From: Epiperipatus broadwayi
Lineage: Eukaryota > Onychophora > Udeonychophora > Euonychophora > Peripatidae
Assembly (NCBI GenBank): GCA_028023455.1
Contig: JAQFVV010000018.1
Coordinates: 9,446,771 to 9,510,770, forward strand
DNA length: 64,000 nt
Direction of reading: 5' to 3'
In this document: positions 21,498 to 35,819 of the stretch, piece after piece
Layout of the letters: every line of letters starts with the position of its first letter
Position numbering within the stretch: position 1 is the first letter of the stretch
Notes under the pieces: model-generated
Databases searched by the model: none
The model's input: only the letters and a program-made list of their open reading frames with translations
What the model was told of the DNA's origin: nothing
Position numbers and translations under genes: made by a program

Positions 21498-24400
21498 ACT
21501 AACATAGGGATTCTGAGTTCATGATTACCTTTAGAAAAAAAACTATACAAATTGCTAAAAGAAATATTTTTATGACAAATGGAAATTAGCAGAAACTAAA
21601 AAAAAAAAAAAAATCCAAATGGTTTATTCAAAAATAAAAAAGAAATTCATGCACTAAAAGTGATAGAGCTGGAGCCATTATCTGAAATCTTCAAGCTTCA
21701 TTGTCTATCATTCTACCACTGCACTAAATTACATTGAATGGTACAAGAACATTCGCCTTCTACTTAATAATAACATCAATCTCTCTTCAGAAGTTAGCAA
21801 CAAATATGTATTTTTTAAGTGTTGATTGAAAGCAAAGCAAACTATTATGATAATGATCAAGTGACAATTTCTAATGCTTTTTGCTTAAAGATTCTTAGAA
21901 ATTATAAAAATCTGTTTTTAACAAATGATTGAGCATAAATGCATATCATTCAATGCATATGGCTTTTGCTTTCTCTTTAGAAATTACTCTTAATAAATCA
22001 ATGTTTTGGCTTTCTTGTGGTCATAAATTAATTATAAATATAAATCCTCTTCATATCCAATTTTCACTAATTCAATTGTAATCTCATCACAACTATATTT
22101 TGCTGTTCTATAACTCCAACTCTGGTTTTTAGAATCCTCAACTTATTATTGCACAATATATTTTGTTCCCTTACTTCTTTTTTCAATTAATACAGAAAAA
22201 ACTATCTCTCTTAGAATATGCATTTTCTTATTTATTAATAATATTTCTCAGGCACACGTGCCAAACTTTTAATTTATGGCATATTAAATCAAACAAACTT
22301 TTTTATATGCATATAACTTATTTTCTTACTCTTTCTAACTATTTGACTTTCTTAATTCACAGTTAAACTATCTAAAAGTACTCTCTACCTTTTTTATCAT
22401 TTATATTTTCCCACCTTTCTTCTTTCTATATCGTTAATCATCTCACGATTAGTTTAAAGCTTATTCACTGTTTTATTTCATTCACAATTTATTCTTATTC
22501 GGTAGTAGTTTCTAAATTTTCATTATAAAAACTCCAATTTTTTATTTGAGTTGTCTATCTATTAATCTTGTAAAGTGTTCAATCCCTCAAATTTAATCAA
22601 TCTTCTTTTAATATGCTTCTCTCTTCCTCAATTATTTTCAATTCTACTTGTACTGAATTATGATCTGAATCTATTAACTCCAGAATATGCACTACTGTTT
22701 TAAAACTACTTTGGATTAACATATAAATACAAAAAGTGATCTAGTTTATATATATATTGTGATATTTTATAATTTTTAAAAAAAAATCTATTTTCTTCTA
22801 TTTTCATGAAAATTAATTCCAAAATGTACACCTCACTTTTATTTATCACATTAAAGTTGGTTCTTTCTACTCTCTTCTTTTATTTTTAAAATCAATTTCA
22901 AAATGAAAGAAGCAATCGTATAGATTGGCTATGTAATTTGCATATTTCAATTGTTGCAACTTAAAAGTTCACCTAACTGTTATTGGATATCTATCAGAAT
23001 TATTTTACTATGACGTTATTTTCCTTCTTTTCCCTGCTTAAGGAAAAAGGGTGTGTCACCTTTAAATTACAGTGGCTAAAAAAAAGTTTAGACATTTCTT
23101 TTTAATATTTTAATATTAATAAGAAGCTATTTAATAACGGAATAAAAATAACAGTAGCAAAACACAAATGATTCAATAAAATAAAAACATCTGATGCTAT
23201 ATATAACGCAACATCTGTTGCTATGGTTACTCAATCTTATTAAAAATACTGGAGCGTAACTTAAAATAATGCAGCCACGTAAAATTTATATGTATTCTGA
23301 AAAGTCACAATTGACTTTTTTTTTTTCCAATTTAAAGGTAACATCACTAATATCAGTTATTTTCAGTATAAAATGGGAGGGGTGAGAAAGGTAAAAATAA
23401 GGAAATATAAAATACGATTTTTTTTAACAGCCATTAAAAATTCTCTCTGTAGGCATGTTTCTCAGTGCGTGTCTACTAACTCTGAACGACTGTATACATT
23501 AAAAATAAGAGAGAGTTGTTGTGTTGTAGTATAAGTTAGTCATACTTACGATCTGTTCAAGTCATGGCAGAAAAGGAAATTTTTCTATTAGCCGAAAATT
23601 CCCAAGAAAGTTTAGAAATTTTCTTTTCCCAGATAATCAGCAATAAACAGCTAACTAAACATTTAATATTGATTAATAAATGAATAGCTAGCTATTTATA
23701 AATAGAACCTAATATAAGGCAAGAAAGGAAAATAAAACTCGAGTATCAACGGACTTGATTTCAAATCCTCTAGAATTCATTCTCTAACATTTATTAGAAA
23801 TGACTTTATCCCACAAGCTTAATTATTTTATATTACAAACGTATATTATCCTGAGTGTTATAGTACATTCATCAAAGTCCCTTAGAATGATGTTCCATCT
23901 CTAAAATGAAATATTATTCCTCAGTCTTTTAGATATTTTGTTCACGGATTTACTAAATGATACTAGATCTTCAACAGAATGAATTTTGAAAGTTTACAAT
24001 TCAAATATTTTATGCACTGCATACAGTAGATTGAATTAAAACTCGGTTTAGTTATTTCTTAGAAATTATCCTCATAAGCTGATGCAGATGACATGCAATA
24101 ATAATAATGTAACTTTTGCTCCAATCAGATAATTATAGAGAATTATTATACAGATTTACATTTCTTAAAATTTTAAATATTATATTGTTCTTAAATTAAA
24201 AAAAAAATTCACAGAAAAAAAGATGACAGTCCCAGGCTTTTAATATCCATGTCAATTGACTTTGACATAACTTGGTGATGGTTCAATCAGATCAGTCATC
24301 TCATTTATCAGATCCAACATTCAGTGCTTTTTGTGAAGTAAGGAGCCTATTAAGTTACAATTGATGTCAAACTCACAACATTTCATAATGGTTATTAATT

Positions 24401-25680
24401 TCTTCTTGAACAACCAAAAATCTGTCTAAATCTTTATATTGATGAAAGATATAATAAATCTTTAAGGAAGATGAAACTATACAAATGAATAAAATATACA
24501 ATGGTCTTAATTAAAAATACTGTATAGGTTACATTAACAAAAAAAAATTTCATAGATTTACAAATCATGAGTACACATTCCAATGAATGAGATTCTACTG
24601 GTTCTCTCCCAGACAATGTTAGAAAATTGTAATATAGTGTATTTAGCTATAACATATCTTAATGTTTGAAATCTCAAAAAACAAACATTTAATTATGATA
24701 TCTTAAAATATAAATTTTAAGTTAAAATTTGATATCAAAATGTTCCATCTTGATTAACGAAATAAACTAATAAGATATAGTGCCTTCATTTAAATAGTAG
24801 TGTCCAAAAGTCAGATTAAAGTTAAGTCCTAGAATGATTACAGGACTGGGAAATTTTGATGATATAAAATTGTTCATGGTATTTTTAGTAAGTATAACTA
24901 TAAAGTAATAAATTATCCAACAATTCTCCAATCATAATAATAGAAACAAATTTTGTGCCTTGCTTTTAATAGTTTGTTATTGCTTTTTGTACTATAAGAG
25001 TGTACATAGCCTGAATTCCAAATAACTAATCTATTTAAGACATAATGTACCAACAAATCTCACAATATTCTACTTTGAATTATCCCTCCTGAGTAATTAA
25101 TGAAATCTACATGATAGTATCAAACTGTTCCCTAAAGTAATTTGGGATATTTACTCCTTTAGAAAAGAATTCACTAATGACCATTGATTATTCATTCACA
25201 TTAAAATATCTCAGAACAAATAAATTGTTACTTTGGTACTTATCTAAAATATTTCAGGAAACAATAGTTAAGATTTTTTATTTAAGTTTTACCATAATAA
25301 CTTTCATTAAACTATAAGAAATCTCTAATGAAAATGTACTCACAATAAATTGTAGTAGCAGAACAATTATTCCAGATAGAGATTTTAAATATTTTCTCTT
25401 ACCGCACTTATCATTTAAGAGCTTATTTGAGCTGTTGGTACGTTCTCTATGCTTATAAAAGCAATATCATGCTATATATGACTTGCTTTATTGATTAATA
25501 TATAAAAATTCATATAACATTATAGTACTAGCCAAAAAATCTGAACTACTAAAATTCTTCCACACTCGTGGTTTCATCTATTGACAAATAAGACTTTTTC
25601 AAGTGAAATTCAACTAAACATATCATACATATATATCAAATAAAATTGCCTTCCCATAATTCATTTCAAAACCTAATTTT
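21498..25680. other. AT-rich non-coding stretch
   Basis: Over 4 kb with no recognised gene, transposon protein or structured repeat. The poly-A run near 21600 and CTT-rich sequence around 22160-22460 are low complexity. The patch near 23440-23560 has slightly higher GC but no motif. Confidence 0.5.
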
Positions 25681-25689
25681 CTTTAACAT

Positions 25690-27095
25690 CAAAGAATGTC
25701 TTCATGAGACTAATGGCCTCAGAATCAAAATATTTAATCATCAAAGTTTCTTTTACTCTTCTTTTTAATTCATTTTTTTCATAAAAAATAACCTCTGCGT
25801 TGTCAAATAATATTTTATGACAAGTATTCAGTTCATGAATATACAAGGCTGTTATTATATTTATTTTTAACTTTACTCTTATGAACTTTTACTTTCATGA
25901 ATACTTAATTTATTCTGACATATATAAATTTTATGACGATTGCAAGGAATCTTATAAACTACTCCAGGAATAATTTGCAATCAATTAACTGTTTTGAGCC
26001 ATGTAGTAATGAATTTAAATTTAGGCCTTTCTTCCAAGCCACTTTCATACCACTCAATAAAAATAAAAAAACTATGCTTATAAATCAATTTATTAATTAA
26101 TGATTTATATGGCAAAGAAATAAACTTATTTTCATTAACACTTAAATCTTTATTATTAGCAGATTTATAGATACTTTTATTAAATATAATACTCCAAATA
26201 AATTCATTATTATATCCTAAGTCAATATGTCCAGAAGCAAATTGACTCCTCTGAATATAATTATTATTTTCAAAATTATTAATCTTTTTATTCCTATAAC
26301 AAAAATTCAATAAAGAATGTCTCTTATAAGTAAAAGGTAGATAATTATCTGGCCTTATTGTTTTTGTTTTTTTCCTTAATAAAATGATTACAAAATAAAA
26401 TATTGTCAACTTTATCAATACTTAAATGTAAAATTTTAATTTAACAAATTCAAATGTACCCCACTCATTAAATTTAATATTAGAATCAAAAGTATTCAAT
26501 CCAACAAAAAATCATTCATCTTCCTGTATAACAAGCAAACAATCACCAACATACATACCTTACAAATAATTTTAAAAAAACAGAAAAATTATTAATAACA
26601 CTATTCTGTAAAAAAAAATCAGTATAAATAGAGCACACTAATAGAGAAATAAAATAAGCAATAAACCAATTCTCTTTAATTTTATAAAATACATCATTAC
26701 ACACAAAATACATAGAATCCTCTAATAGCAATAACAAATCATGAATAACCTTAATCTTATCTGCAAAAAAAATATTTAAATTTCTTCAAAACATCAGCTT
26801 TTTTATCCTATCAACTGACTGATACATGTTTTCAAAATCTAAATTACCAAAAACACAATATTTTCTTAAGACAAAACCATTAATTTTATCATATGCTTAA
26901 AAAAAAAAGATACATAAAACTGCCTAAATTTATATAATTCTTAAAAAACAGTACAAGAAATTTTAAAATTTTATCAACAATCCCTCCTTTAAAATCAAAA
27001 ATACACCTTAAAGAAAAATTATCTTTATGAGATTTCAGATTTAAAAAAATCTTAGGAAGGTATAAAGATGATATATAAAGTTTGACCATTTATGT
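25690..27095 (-). pseudogene. Second Penelope-like element, different lineage
   Basis: Reading right to left: KSHKDNF and FDFKGGIVDKILKF (about 27040-26960) match the PLE block that normally reads PK.HK...RPI. Next comes YFVCNDVFYKIKENWFIAYF (about 26715-26640), followed by a catalytic box mutated to YVGD (about 26550), then LNTFDSNIKF. A linker of about 145 residues (26418-25981) ends in ITTWLKTVN. The GIY-YIG region follows: GVVYKIPCN (about 25960) and a YICQNK segment, then LYIHELNTCHKILFDNAEV, ending around 25690. It is broken by stops and frameshifts. Its sequence differs strongly from PLE 1, so two PLE lineages coexist here. Terminal repeats were not found. Confidence 0.75.
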
Positions 27096-27099
27096 AACA

Positions 27100-30000
27100 G
27101 ATATAACTAATATTGTAGTAAATGCTGCAACAAAATACAGTATCAACTGTTTAGTCTAATAGAATTGATTACTTATTTGTTGAAATTTAATCTATATGAA
27201 AAAGTATCACAGTGCATGTTCTCAAATATTGAAAAAGTATAGCATTTTATGAATACACTAGTGTATTGTTTGAAAGCATATCATTTTTTATGCTACTGTG
27301 TATTAGTCATTACAACATCAAAAAAAAAAAATTGTACTTGGAACTATTTACAAAGATATATTATTATTATTGGACATCAAATTGACATATATGGAAAACA
27401 TATATGGAAAGTATTCTATGTATTCATAAAATTTTCAACAAAGCATACAAGAATAGTTTATTTTTACTTTCTTTTGCATAGATTGAAGGTTGATATGTGA
27501 CTGTAATCAACAATAATGTCATTTTACATAGTTATTGCTCAATATAGAATTATAAAACATTTTTAAAAAGGTAAAACAGAAATAAGAACAAAAAAAAGAT
27601 GTAAACATATCTCTCATAGGATCAAAAGACAAAGTGATAATAAAGATTTCAGTATAATAAAGATATAATCAATAAATAAAAAAGTCAATAGCTAGGTTTT
27701 ATTAGCAATGAAAACAATATTTGCCTTAAAAAGCACTGGGTAATCAATACATACCAGATAACATTATTAACCATCATACATGCTTGTTTTCTAGCTAAAT
27801 GGTTCATTCAAGTAATTTTTCCAAAACATCAATATTTTATTAGCCTATCCAAACTAATGCCATAAACCTTTCAACAATTAAGATAGTGGTATTCAATCCT
27901 GAAATCATTTCCCAATCAGTCACCATATTTTCACACTAATGCTGAAAATGTAAAAAATTGCTTTCGCATTTCTTGTATATTTATTATACAAATGCATAAT
28001 AATTTAATGTTATTTTCTTTTTGAAATAATTATGTTTTCACTAAAATAAATGTTTGTGCAAAAAAGATCATATTCTTTATAAATATCAAATAAAGAACTG
28101 CATATCAAGAGAACACTACTGTTTTAAGGTTTTCAATCCAAGCTAAGTATTTTTTTCAGATGATTAGCTTGGAAAGCAAAAAATCAAAAGGGCCATTAAT
28201 CAAATGGATGCAATTATTTATTTATCAGTTCTTCCATCTGAATAAAACCAATAAATAAAAAAACTGGGTTATAAAGGTACAAGAGTGTTGAATGTGTTCT
28301 CATATAATATCATTAATTATTTAATACTTATGTATAATATTTTACATGAAAATAGATAGCATTACCATACAATGCATGAGAAATAAAAGTAAAAAAAGTA
28401 TCACAAAGAGAAATAAGACAGAGGATAAGTTTGTAATAAAAACTTTGAATGATGAGGAATTGGTAAGCAAATATGATTCATTTGAAGCTGATTCAAGAAG
28501 ATAGATAGGATTAATTCAGAATTGAACAGAACAATTTGGGTAGACTTAAAAAAAGAAAAAGCAAAAATAGACTAGATACTATGGCAGGTGAAATGCCGTA
28601 GGTATAGGAAAGTACACAAGAATTTGATTAAGAAAAATCTTTATTAAAATATAGATAAGATTCCATAGAAATGGAGGAGAGTGAGAATTAGATTATTATA
28701 TAAAGAAACAAAAAAATAAATTGGTTTGTTAACTTACTAGGATATAAAGTCTTTAGGAAGATTTACAATAGATTTATTTCAGGATAAAAAATAATTTATC
28801 CATTGTTATTCAATTAAGTGCAATACTTTATAGAAAAAGTTATTTATAATATTTTTAAATTTTAAATGCTTTACTAGAATGAATAATTTTTAAAAATACT
28901 ATTTAAAGAATACACACTTAATGAACATAAAATATGAAATATAAAACACAGATGTTTAAGAAAATTGTAAATTTAAATAGAAAGAATGTGGATTAAAAAA
29001 AGAATTCTCATATTAAGAATTGAAAAATATATAATGACAGCGGGTTTTTTTTCATACACAATATGACACTTTTGCAAATAGAATCGTTCTGGAATAAGTG
29101 ATTCACCATTTAAACAATTTTAAATTTGATTATTTTGATGAACTTTTTTTAAAAAAAAAACTCATTAAATATAGTACCAGAAATAGTAAAAAAATCCAAA
29201 TTTTAAACTTTCACTAATGTAATTTTTAAGTTACAGATAGCCATTTGAAATCTCCACAAAATTGGAATTTTGTGCTCTTATGCAATTATCCCAAAAGTGA
29301 CTTAAGCTAGAATTAAGATAGGTTATAGATAACATCAGCTTGTAACTTTTTTAGACTTTCATATATGTAAAAAAAAAAAAAAAATTCCAATTTTTAGTTT
29401 CGAATACTTTCCCAAAAATTTGATTTTGAATTTCTCCAAAGTTAAATTTTAAAAATGTTGAAAAAAAAAAACCATTTCAAAACATATATCTTGGTATCAT
29501 CCAGTACAGATTTTAGATATCTTATGCCTGGGGGGACTGCTTTAATATAAACAAGCTTAAGACCACAACATGTGTCAAAAAAATAATAAGCTGCTGCTCA
29601 AACCAAATATCCTACTGAAAAACAGATTTTCAAAGTTTGCTGAACTATGATTCAAACACTAACTTATATTTGGAGGAAGTGGGATTCATTCTATTTGTGC
29701 TTGTACAATACATCAAATAGTGCTATGTTAATAAATATTACACTCACTGATGGTATAATAGTGATTGTATTGTAAATCTTGTTTAGTAAAGATATTGTAT
29801 GATGAAACAGATTCAGTAAACAAGAATTAAATACAAATCTCAAAAAAGAAATAATAGAATGTATTATTTACAAACAAATTGTATCTATTGATAGATTTAT
29901 GTCTGAAACATTCACTAAATCAAAAGAAGAGTTTGTGAAATTCTTGTGCTGAACCGTATCAGAAGAAAAAAAATTGATTTTGAAGAAAAATATAATTTTA

Positions 30001-32733
30001 TTTCACATAAGGCTGTCTTTTCTTTGAAACAAGAATTCTGATAATGTAAAATTTAAAATTATTGTTTGCATTTCTAATTATCTTAAACATAACCCAGTTG
30101 CTGTTCAATATATCAGAAGAAACTTAACTTGTACCTAAAAGCAGTTCAATATGTTAAGAAAAATATATTGCTTTTGGATGGATCTGATATATAAATTAAA
30201 AACAGAAAAAAAAAATTCTCAAATATATGTCACATGAATGTGATTTTGAAAGAAAGAATGCATTTTTGTGCAACAGCCCATAATAAACAAATAAATAATG
30301 GTCTGAGAGAAATCATGTAGAGATTTGTTGCAAAGACAATTCTCCAGTGACTCTATTAAGAGCAAAATGTGACATTTTTTCTAACTATTTACAAGGAATA
30401 AATCCAATGACTTTCTGTAATATTTTTTCTTCGATATATAAAAAAGAGAAATTGCTTGAAAAGATATTTTCAAAGAGTAAAGAATCACACAAACTTTTTC
30501 ATCAGGATAAGCTTTAAAACAAATTTTCATATTGGCAGAAATAAAATTAAATGTAACATCTGAAAACAATTATCATTAGTAGTTCTGGATAATTTTAACT
30601 TTGAATAAAACAACAACTGAGATAATATAAGTAAAATTCCTCCAACCTAAAGATCTTCCATCTTTCCTTTATGTACCCAAGAAACTTTGATAAGAAACTT
30701 GGAAATGTTTATATCCAAATTCTCACCTAATGAATTTCATATACTCCACTAATACACTTACTACCTCTGCAAAGAAAAAGTGAATGCAACCAAAAATTAT
30801 CTTGCAAAGGACAGTTCAGATTGTTTACATCGAACAATGTTAACATATATAAAAATATATAATTAGTTGAGATTTATTTATATTAATAATATTTTAAACA
30901 AGAATTATGTAGGGGAAAAAATTAGTTCCTTATTCAGATGTTATATTGCAAGGACTTTTGTCGTCTTTCCTAAGACCCTTAATTCTAGTTAACTTATCTA
31001 GCTTACTCTGCCATAATAATATAACGGCAGTTCTTTGTTTTAAAATAGTACTGATTCTTCCAAAATAATTGAAAATTCACATTTAAATTTCAAATTATTA
31101 TTCAAGTATTTGTTTTTCTGATTATGTAATATTTTTCAAAAATAATAAATTCTCATAATGAAATTTTCTGCAAATGATGCTAAGATATGTATGTTTTTGA
31201 GTGCTTTTCAAAGTCTTTAAAATTTAAATTTGCACAACATTCAAGATTAAAATTTTAATAAATGACCTTGAAATTTAAAACAAAAAAACAGTAAAAATGT
31301 TACATATCATAAGAAAGCCTAAAAAAATATGCTCAAATTTGATGCTTTTTGTAGATTTCCAAATCGTACGTTGTAAAAATGTAAAACAACATAAAATTAT
31401 GATTTTCTAGAGATTTCAAACAGTTGTATCTTCAAAATTACATCAAACAAAAATTTTAAAATTTGGACTTTTTATTATTTATAATATATTTGATAAGACA
31501 AATTTGAAAAAAAATTGAAGATGGTCAGAGTTTTCTGAATGAATCATTTGATATGGAATGAACCAATGGTGAATTTTTATTAGAGAAGTATGCAGATATA
31601 AGATTAATTATGAAAATTAAACTCAATCAGAAAAAAACCTAAGATATTAGTAATAAATAAGAGTAAAGTCCGAGGATGGAAAATAAAGGATATTATGAGA
31701 AGAAATGGAGTGTAGATATTAAGGTGCTTTGTTAAACTGGAAAAGGAATTACATGGAAAGTTGGAAATTATTTTCGAGACAAAAAACAAAAAATATGAGA
31801 TTAAAGTGTCTCTCATATGATTGATATAAGATATGTAGAATAATTTTGAAAAAGATAATGGCATGTGCTTTAATATTTGGAAATAAGGTATTTTGTATTA
31901 GTTAAGGAACTCATAAATTGGAGAATATATATCAGGTGGAGTATTGGAGATAGCAAATGAGGTTATACAATGAAAATTGAGATGGACTTCATTTTTAATG
32001 AGAAAATTTAAAAGCAAATTTAAAATGTTGAAAATCTATAATATGTAAATAAAAACTCAGTAAAATATATATATAGTTTAAGTGGATTATGTGGAAAAAA
32101 AAAAAAAAAATGTGATAAGCTAGATAGTTTTTATATGTAAAATTAATAAATAATTTATTTCTATATATTTATTTCTACTTATTTGTATAACAAATGGGAT
32201 AAATATGTAGAGAATGTAAGTGTAAAATTATTAATGATGAAAAAAAAAAAATAGATAAGTTGTTTAGAGAAAAAGTAGAATTATAGATAAAATATGAAAT
32301 TTATTAAATACTAAATAAGGCTCCCACTTAATTAATGTATGAAATTTGTATGATAATATTAAAGGAAGCTTAATTGTTATTTAATGCAAATTATAAATTG
32401 AGTAATGTATTGTAAACAGTAAATTGTATTCAAAAGAAAATAGATTTATTTTTTAATGAAGGAAAATTTTAAATGTTTGGAAGGGTTGCAATATAAGATT
32501 GAAAAAGGATTAATAAAAATATTATTTAATTGGAATGTAGAGAAATTAATAAACATGATGGGCTAAAATGTTATTAAAATATGCAAATTAATTAAGATTT
32601 AATTTTTAATATATTTGTATAAGAAACAGAATGTATAGAGAATATATTCCAGTTACATAAAAAAAATAGAGTTGTTAAAAAAAATAATTATGGAAAATGA
32701 AAAAAAAAAAAATTATTTAGAATTATATAAGAA
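27100..32733. other. AT-rich non-coding stretch
   Basis: Long, low-GC sequence with many A/T runs. Around 29850-30030 a short plus-strand stretch reads like decayed coding sequence (for example RRKKIDFEEKYNFISHKA), but no family is recognised. No RNA gene was seen. Confidence 0.45.
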
Positions 32734-34490
32734 TTGAAAATGATATAAGAAAGTATAACTGTGAACTAGTAAGGAAAGCTGTAGAAGAAAATAAAAGTCT
32801 CAAGAATCTAAAATAACATTTTGGTATTAGTAGAAAATTTATATCTGCAATAAGAAAAAAAGATGGAATTATTACTAAAAACAGAGATGACATCATGAAA
32901 TGGGTAGAAGTCTTCTATCAAGAATTATATAGTAATAAAGAGCAAGTACCTCCTATATCTATTACATCTTCCAAATTGCCCAGAATTTTAAATGAAGTAG
33001 TGAGACATGCAATTAAATCTATCAAGAAAGGAAAGGCTCCAGGTAATGATGGAATTATAATTGATATATTAAAAGAGGTAGGTGAAGAAATAGAAAAATT
33101 TTTAGCAAAGTTATATACTAAATGATAAAGATGTACCAGATGATTGAAAGAATGCAGTATTAATATTAATATTTAAAAAGATGATAAAGAAGATAATGTA
33201 AATTACAGACCTATCAGCCTTTTATCAGTTTTATACAAAATTTTTACCAAGATAATTACAAACTCGTCTACAGAGAACATTGAATTTCTACCAACCAAGA
33301 GAACAAGCTGGATTTAAAAGTGGTTTTAGTACAGTAGATCATATCCAGGTTTTGAGAGAAGTTATAGAAAGGACAAATTAATATGAATTGTCATTATGCT
33401 TTGGGTTTATAGATTATGAAAAGGGATTTCATTCTATAAACATTTCTTTAGTGATTGAAGCATTGGACCATCAAGGTATAGATCCAGGATATTGTCATAT
33501 TTTAAAGAATATTTATAAAAATGCAACAGCAACAATTACATTACATAATGATACTAGGAAAGTCAACATTGAGAAGGGTATAAGACAGGATGACTCCATA
33601 TCTCCAAAACTTTTTACAACAATGCTGCAAGAAAAATTTTGTGGATTAAAATGGGAAGCTAATGGAGTGAAAGTAAATGGAGATTATTTAAGTCATTTAG
33701 ATTTTGCAGATGATGCAATTGTTTTTGCAAATAATGCTTTAGAGCTGCAAGAAATGTTTAAGAAGTTATCAGATGCAAGTAGGAAAGTTGGATTAAAGAT
33801 AAATGTCAAAAAGACTAAAGTAAGTTTAATGGATTTTCTCAAAATATGAAAATAAAGATTGCTTATGATGAGTTAAAAGAAGTTAACAGTTACAAATACC
33901 TTGGTCAGATTATTAATACAGATGGAAACATAATGGGTGAAATTAATCATAGAATTAAACTTGTTTGGAGTGCTTTTGGTAGAAATAACTTGATACTAAA
34001 AGGAAATATGCCTATGTGTTTGAAAAGGAAGGTTTTTAATAAATGTGTTTTACCAGTTCTTACTTATGGATCTGAGACTTGGACCCTTAATAGAAGAACA
34101 ATACAGAGACTTCAGACCACTCAAAGAAGTATGGAAAGATGCATGTTGAGAATAACAAGAAGGGATCGAAAATACAATATATGGGTAAGAGAACAAACAG
34201 ATGATACTGACCTCATTGAAAAAATTAAAAGACTGAAGTGGAGTTGGGCTGGACATACTGCTACAAGAGATGATAATAAATGGACAATTGTAAATCTTAA
34301 ACTGGATTCCAAGAGATTGTAAAAGACCCAGAAAGAGATCACATGTGAGATTAATGGATAAAATACGAAAGTGTACCGGGGTGATGTGGGGAAGAGAAGC
34401 TAAAGATCAGAGAAGATGGATTGAACTTGGAGACATTCATCCTGCAGTGCAATGCTAATGGTTGATGAAGATGAAGAAGAAATAATAATA
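32734..34490 (+). pseudogene. 5'-truncated RTE-type LINE copy
   Basis: Nearly the same sequence as the second half of the full-length LINE at 35820-39033, starting at a point equal to about 37290 there. It lacks the endonuclease and first part of the RT, as expected from incomplete reverse transcription. The RT blocks KGKAPGNDGI (about 33023), FIDYEKGFHSI (about 33406; the intact copy has AFDSI) and LDFADDAIVF (about 33699) remain, but are spread over three frames by a deletion near 33120, stops and indels. It ends in a GATGAAGATGAAGAAG-type tail and (AAT)n near 34460-34490, typical of RTE 3' ends. No clear target duplication was found. Confidence 0.9.
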
Positions 34491-35806
34491 ATAGGAGTTT
34501 ATTGTTATTTGATATGAGGACAGTGTTGACTTATCAAAGAAAGTAAGTAAAAATGATATAAGAATTCGAATTACATCTGTAATTTAAGCAAAGATTAGAG
34601 GGAAAGTATTGAACATCTATGATTGGAATGTTAAAAAAAAAGTTCAGAAAAAATTTATGAAGATAATAATTGAGATAAAGACTATTTTGACGTTAAAGTT
34701 TTTATGACAAAAATGAGAACAAGGTATTGAATTTAATGAAAAAAATTCTTAAAATGGAATAAGAAAATAATTTTGTATTTAATGGATTGAGAGAAGATAG
34801 AGGGTGGAAGTTTAGGGGAGGGGGATATATTTAGTTTTCAAAAAACAGCAATGCTTAGCTAACAAGATTCCTGATTATAGGAGTTATGCAAAGGAATTTC
34901 TGATTTCATTTAAGAAAAGACACTTTTTGTCATCTCACACCAAAACAAAAGTTTTAGACATCAAGAAAAGGAGATAAAAATTTGGATAAAAATTTTGAAA
35001 GTACATGTGATTTAATAATGATTTATTTTTGACATGTAAAAGAGGAGAGTGAAAAAAGGATAAAGATTTTTTTTAAAAATAGATGTTCTGTTTTATGCTA
35101 AATTTAATGACAATAGGTAAGAATAAGGATTAAGTTTTAGAACTAATAAAGCAGCCTTTGTATTGAAAATAGAATAAGATAAAAATAAATAAAAGATGGT
35201 ACATTGATTCGGTCACTAAAATTAAAAGAAAGAACAAAAGAGAATAGATAATTTTTTTGTGATATATAAAAATTTCAAAGAAAATAAATATTTTAACTTG
35301 GCTTATTAATAGAGTCTCTTAGCATATCATTAACTAAAAGATGTTATCCTGGGACTACAAAGCTATTGTTAAGGTTTCATACAATAAGTTGATTGCTATA
35401 CTATATCCTGAGTAGAGATTACCAATTTCGTAGAGAAACAGTTTATAAAGCTGAGTCTACCTGCTGCTACATGATGACAATGGTACATTAATGCTGGAGT
35501 AAAACCTATATTCACTAAGAAGGATTAATTTGATAAATTGAGGCAATGCTTTAATCAGCTTTACATTTACCTGCATGTCTGTGCTTAATGTTGCAGATGT
35601 TTAACTTTAACTAAGGTAAAAATACCTTCAAAAATTGTTAGAAATATTACAAAAAAATATTATAGCAATTTAATTTTGTAGTGCAAATTGTGAAGTCAAA
35701 AAATAAAGCTTCTCAATTGAAAAACATAAAAGAAATAAAAGGGAAATGAAAATGTTGTGTTCAATCTTCTAACTTACTGCTCTATTGAAGTCACATCTGC
35801 ACTGAT
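34491..35806. other. AT-rich non-coding stretch
   Basis: Nothing recognised. A G-rich patch (GAGGGTGGAAGTTTAGGGGA) lies near 34799. Confidence 0.5.
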
Positions 35807-35819
35807 AGTATAAAATATT

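Noticed and set aside
27249-27500. 83-codon plus-strand frame
   Set aside because: AT-rich composition with no motif; indistinguishable from chance.
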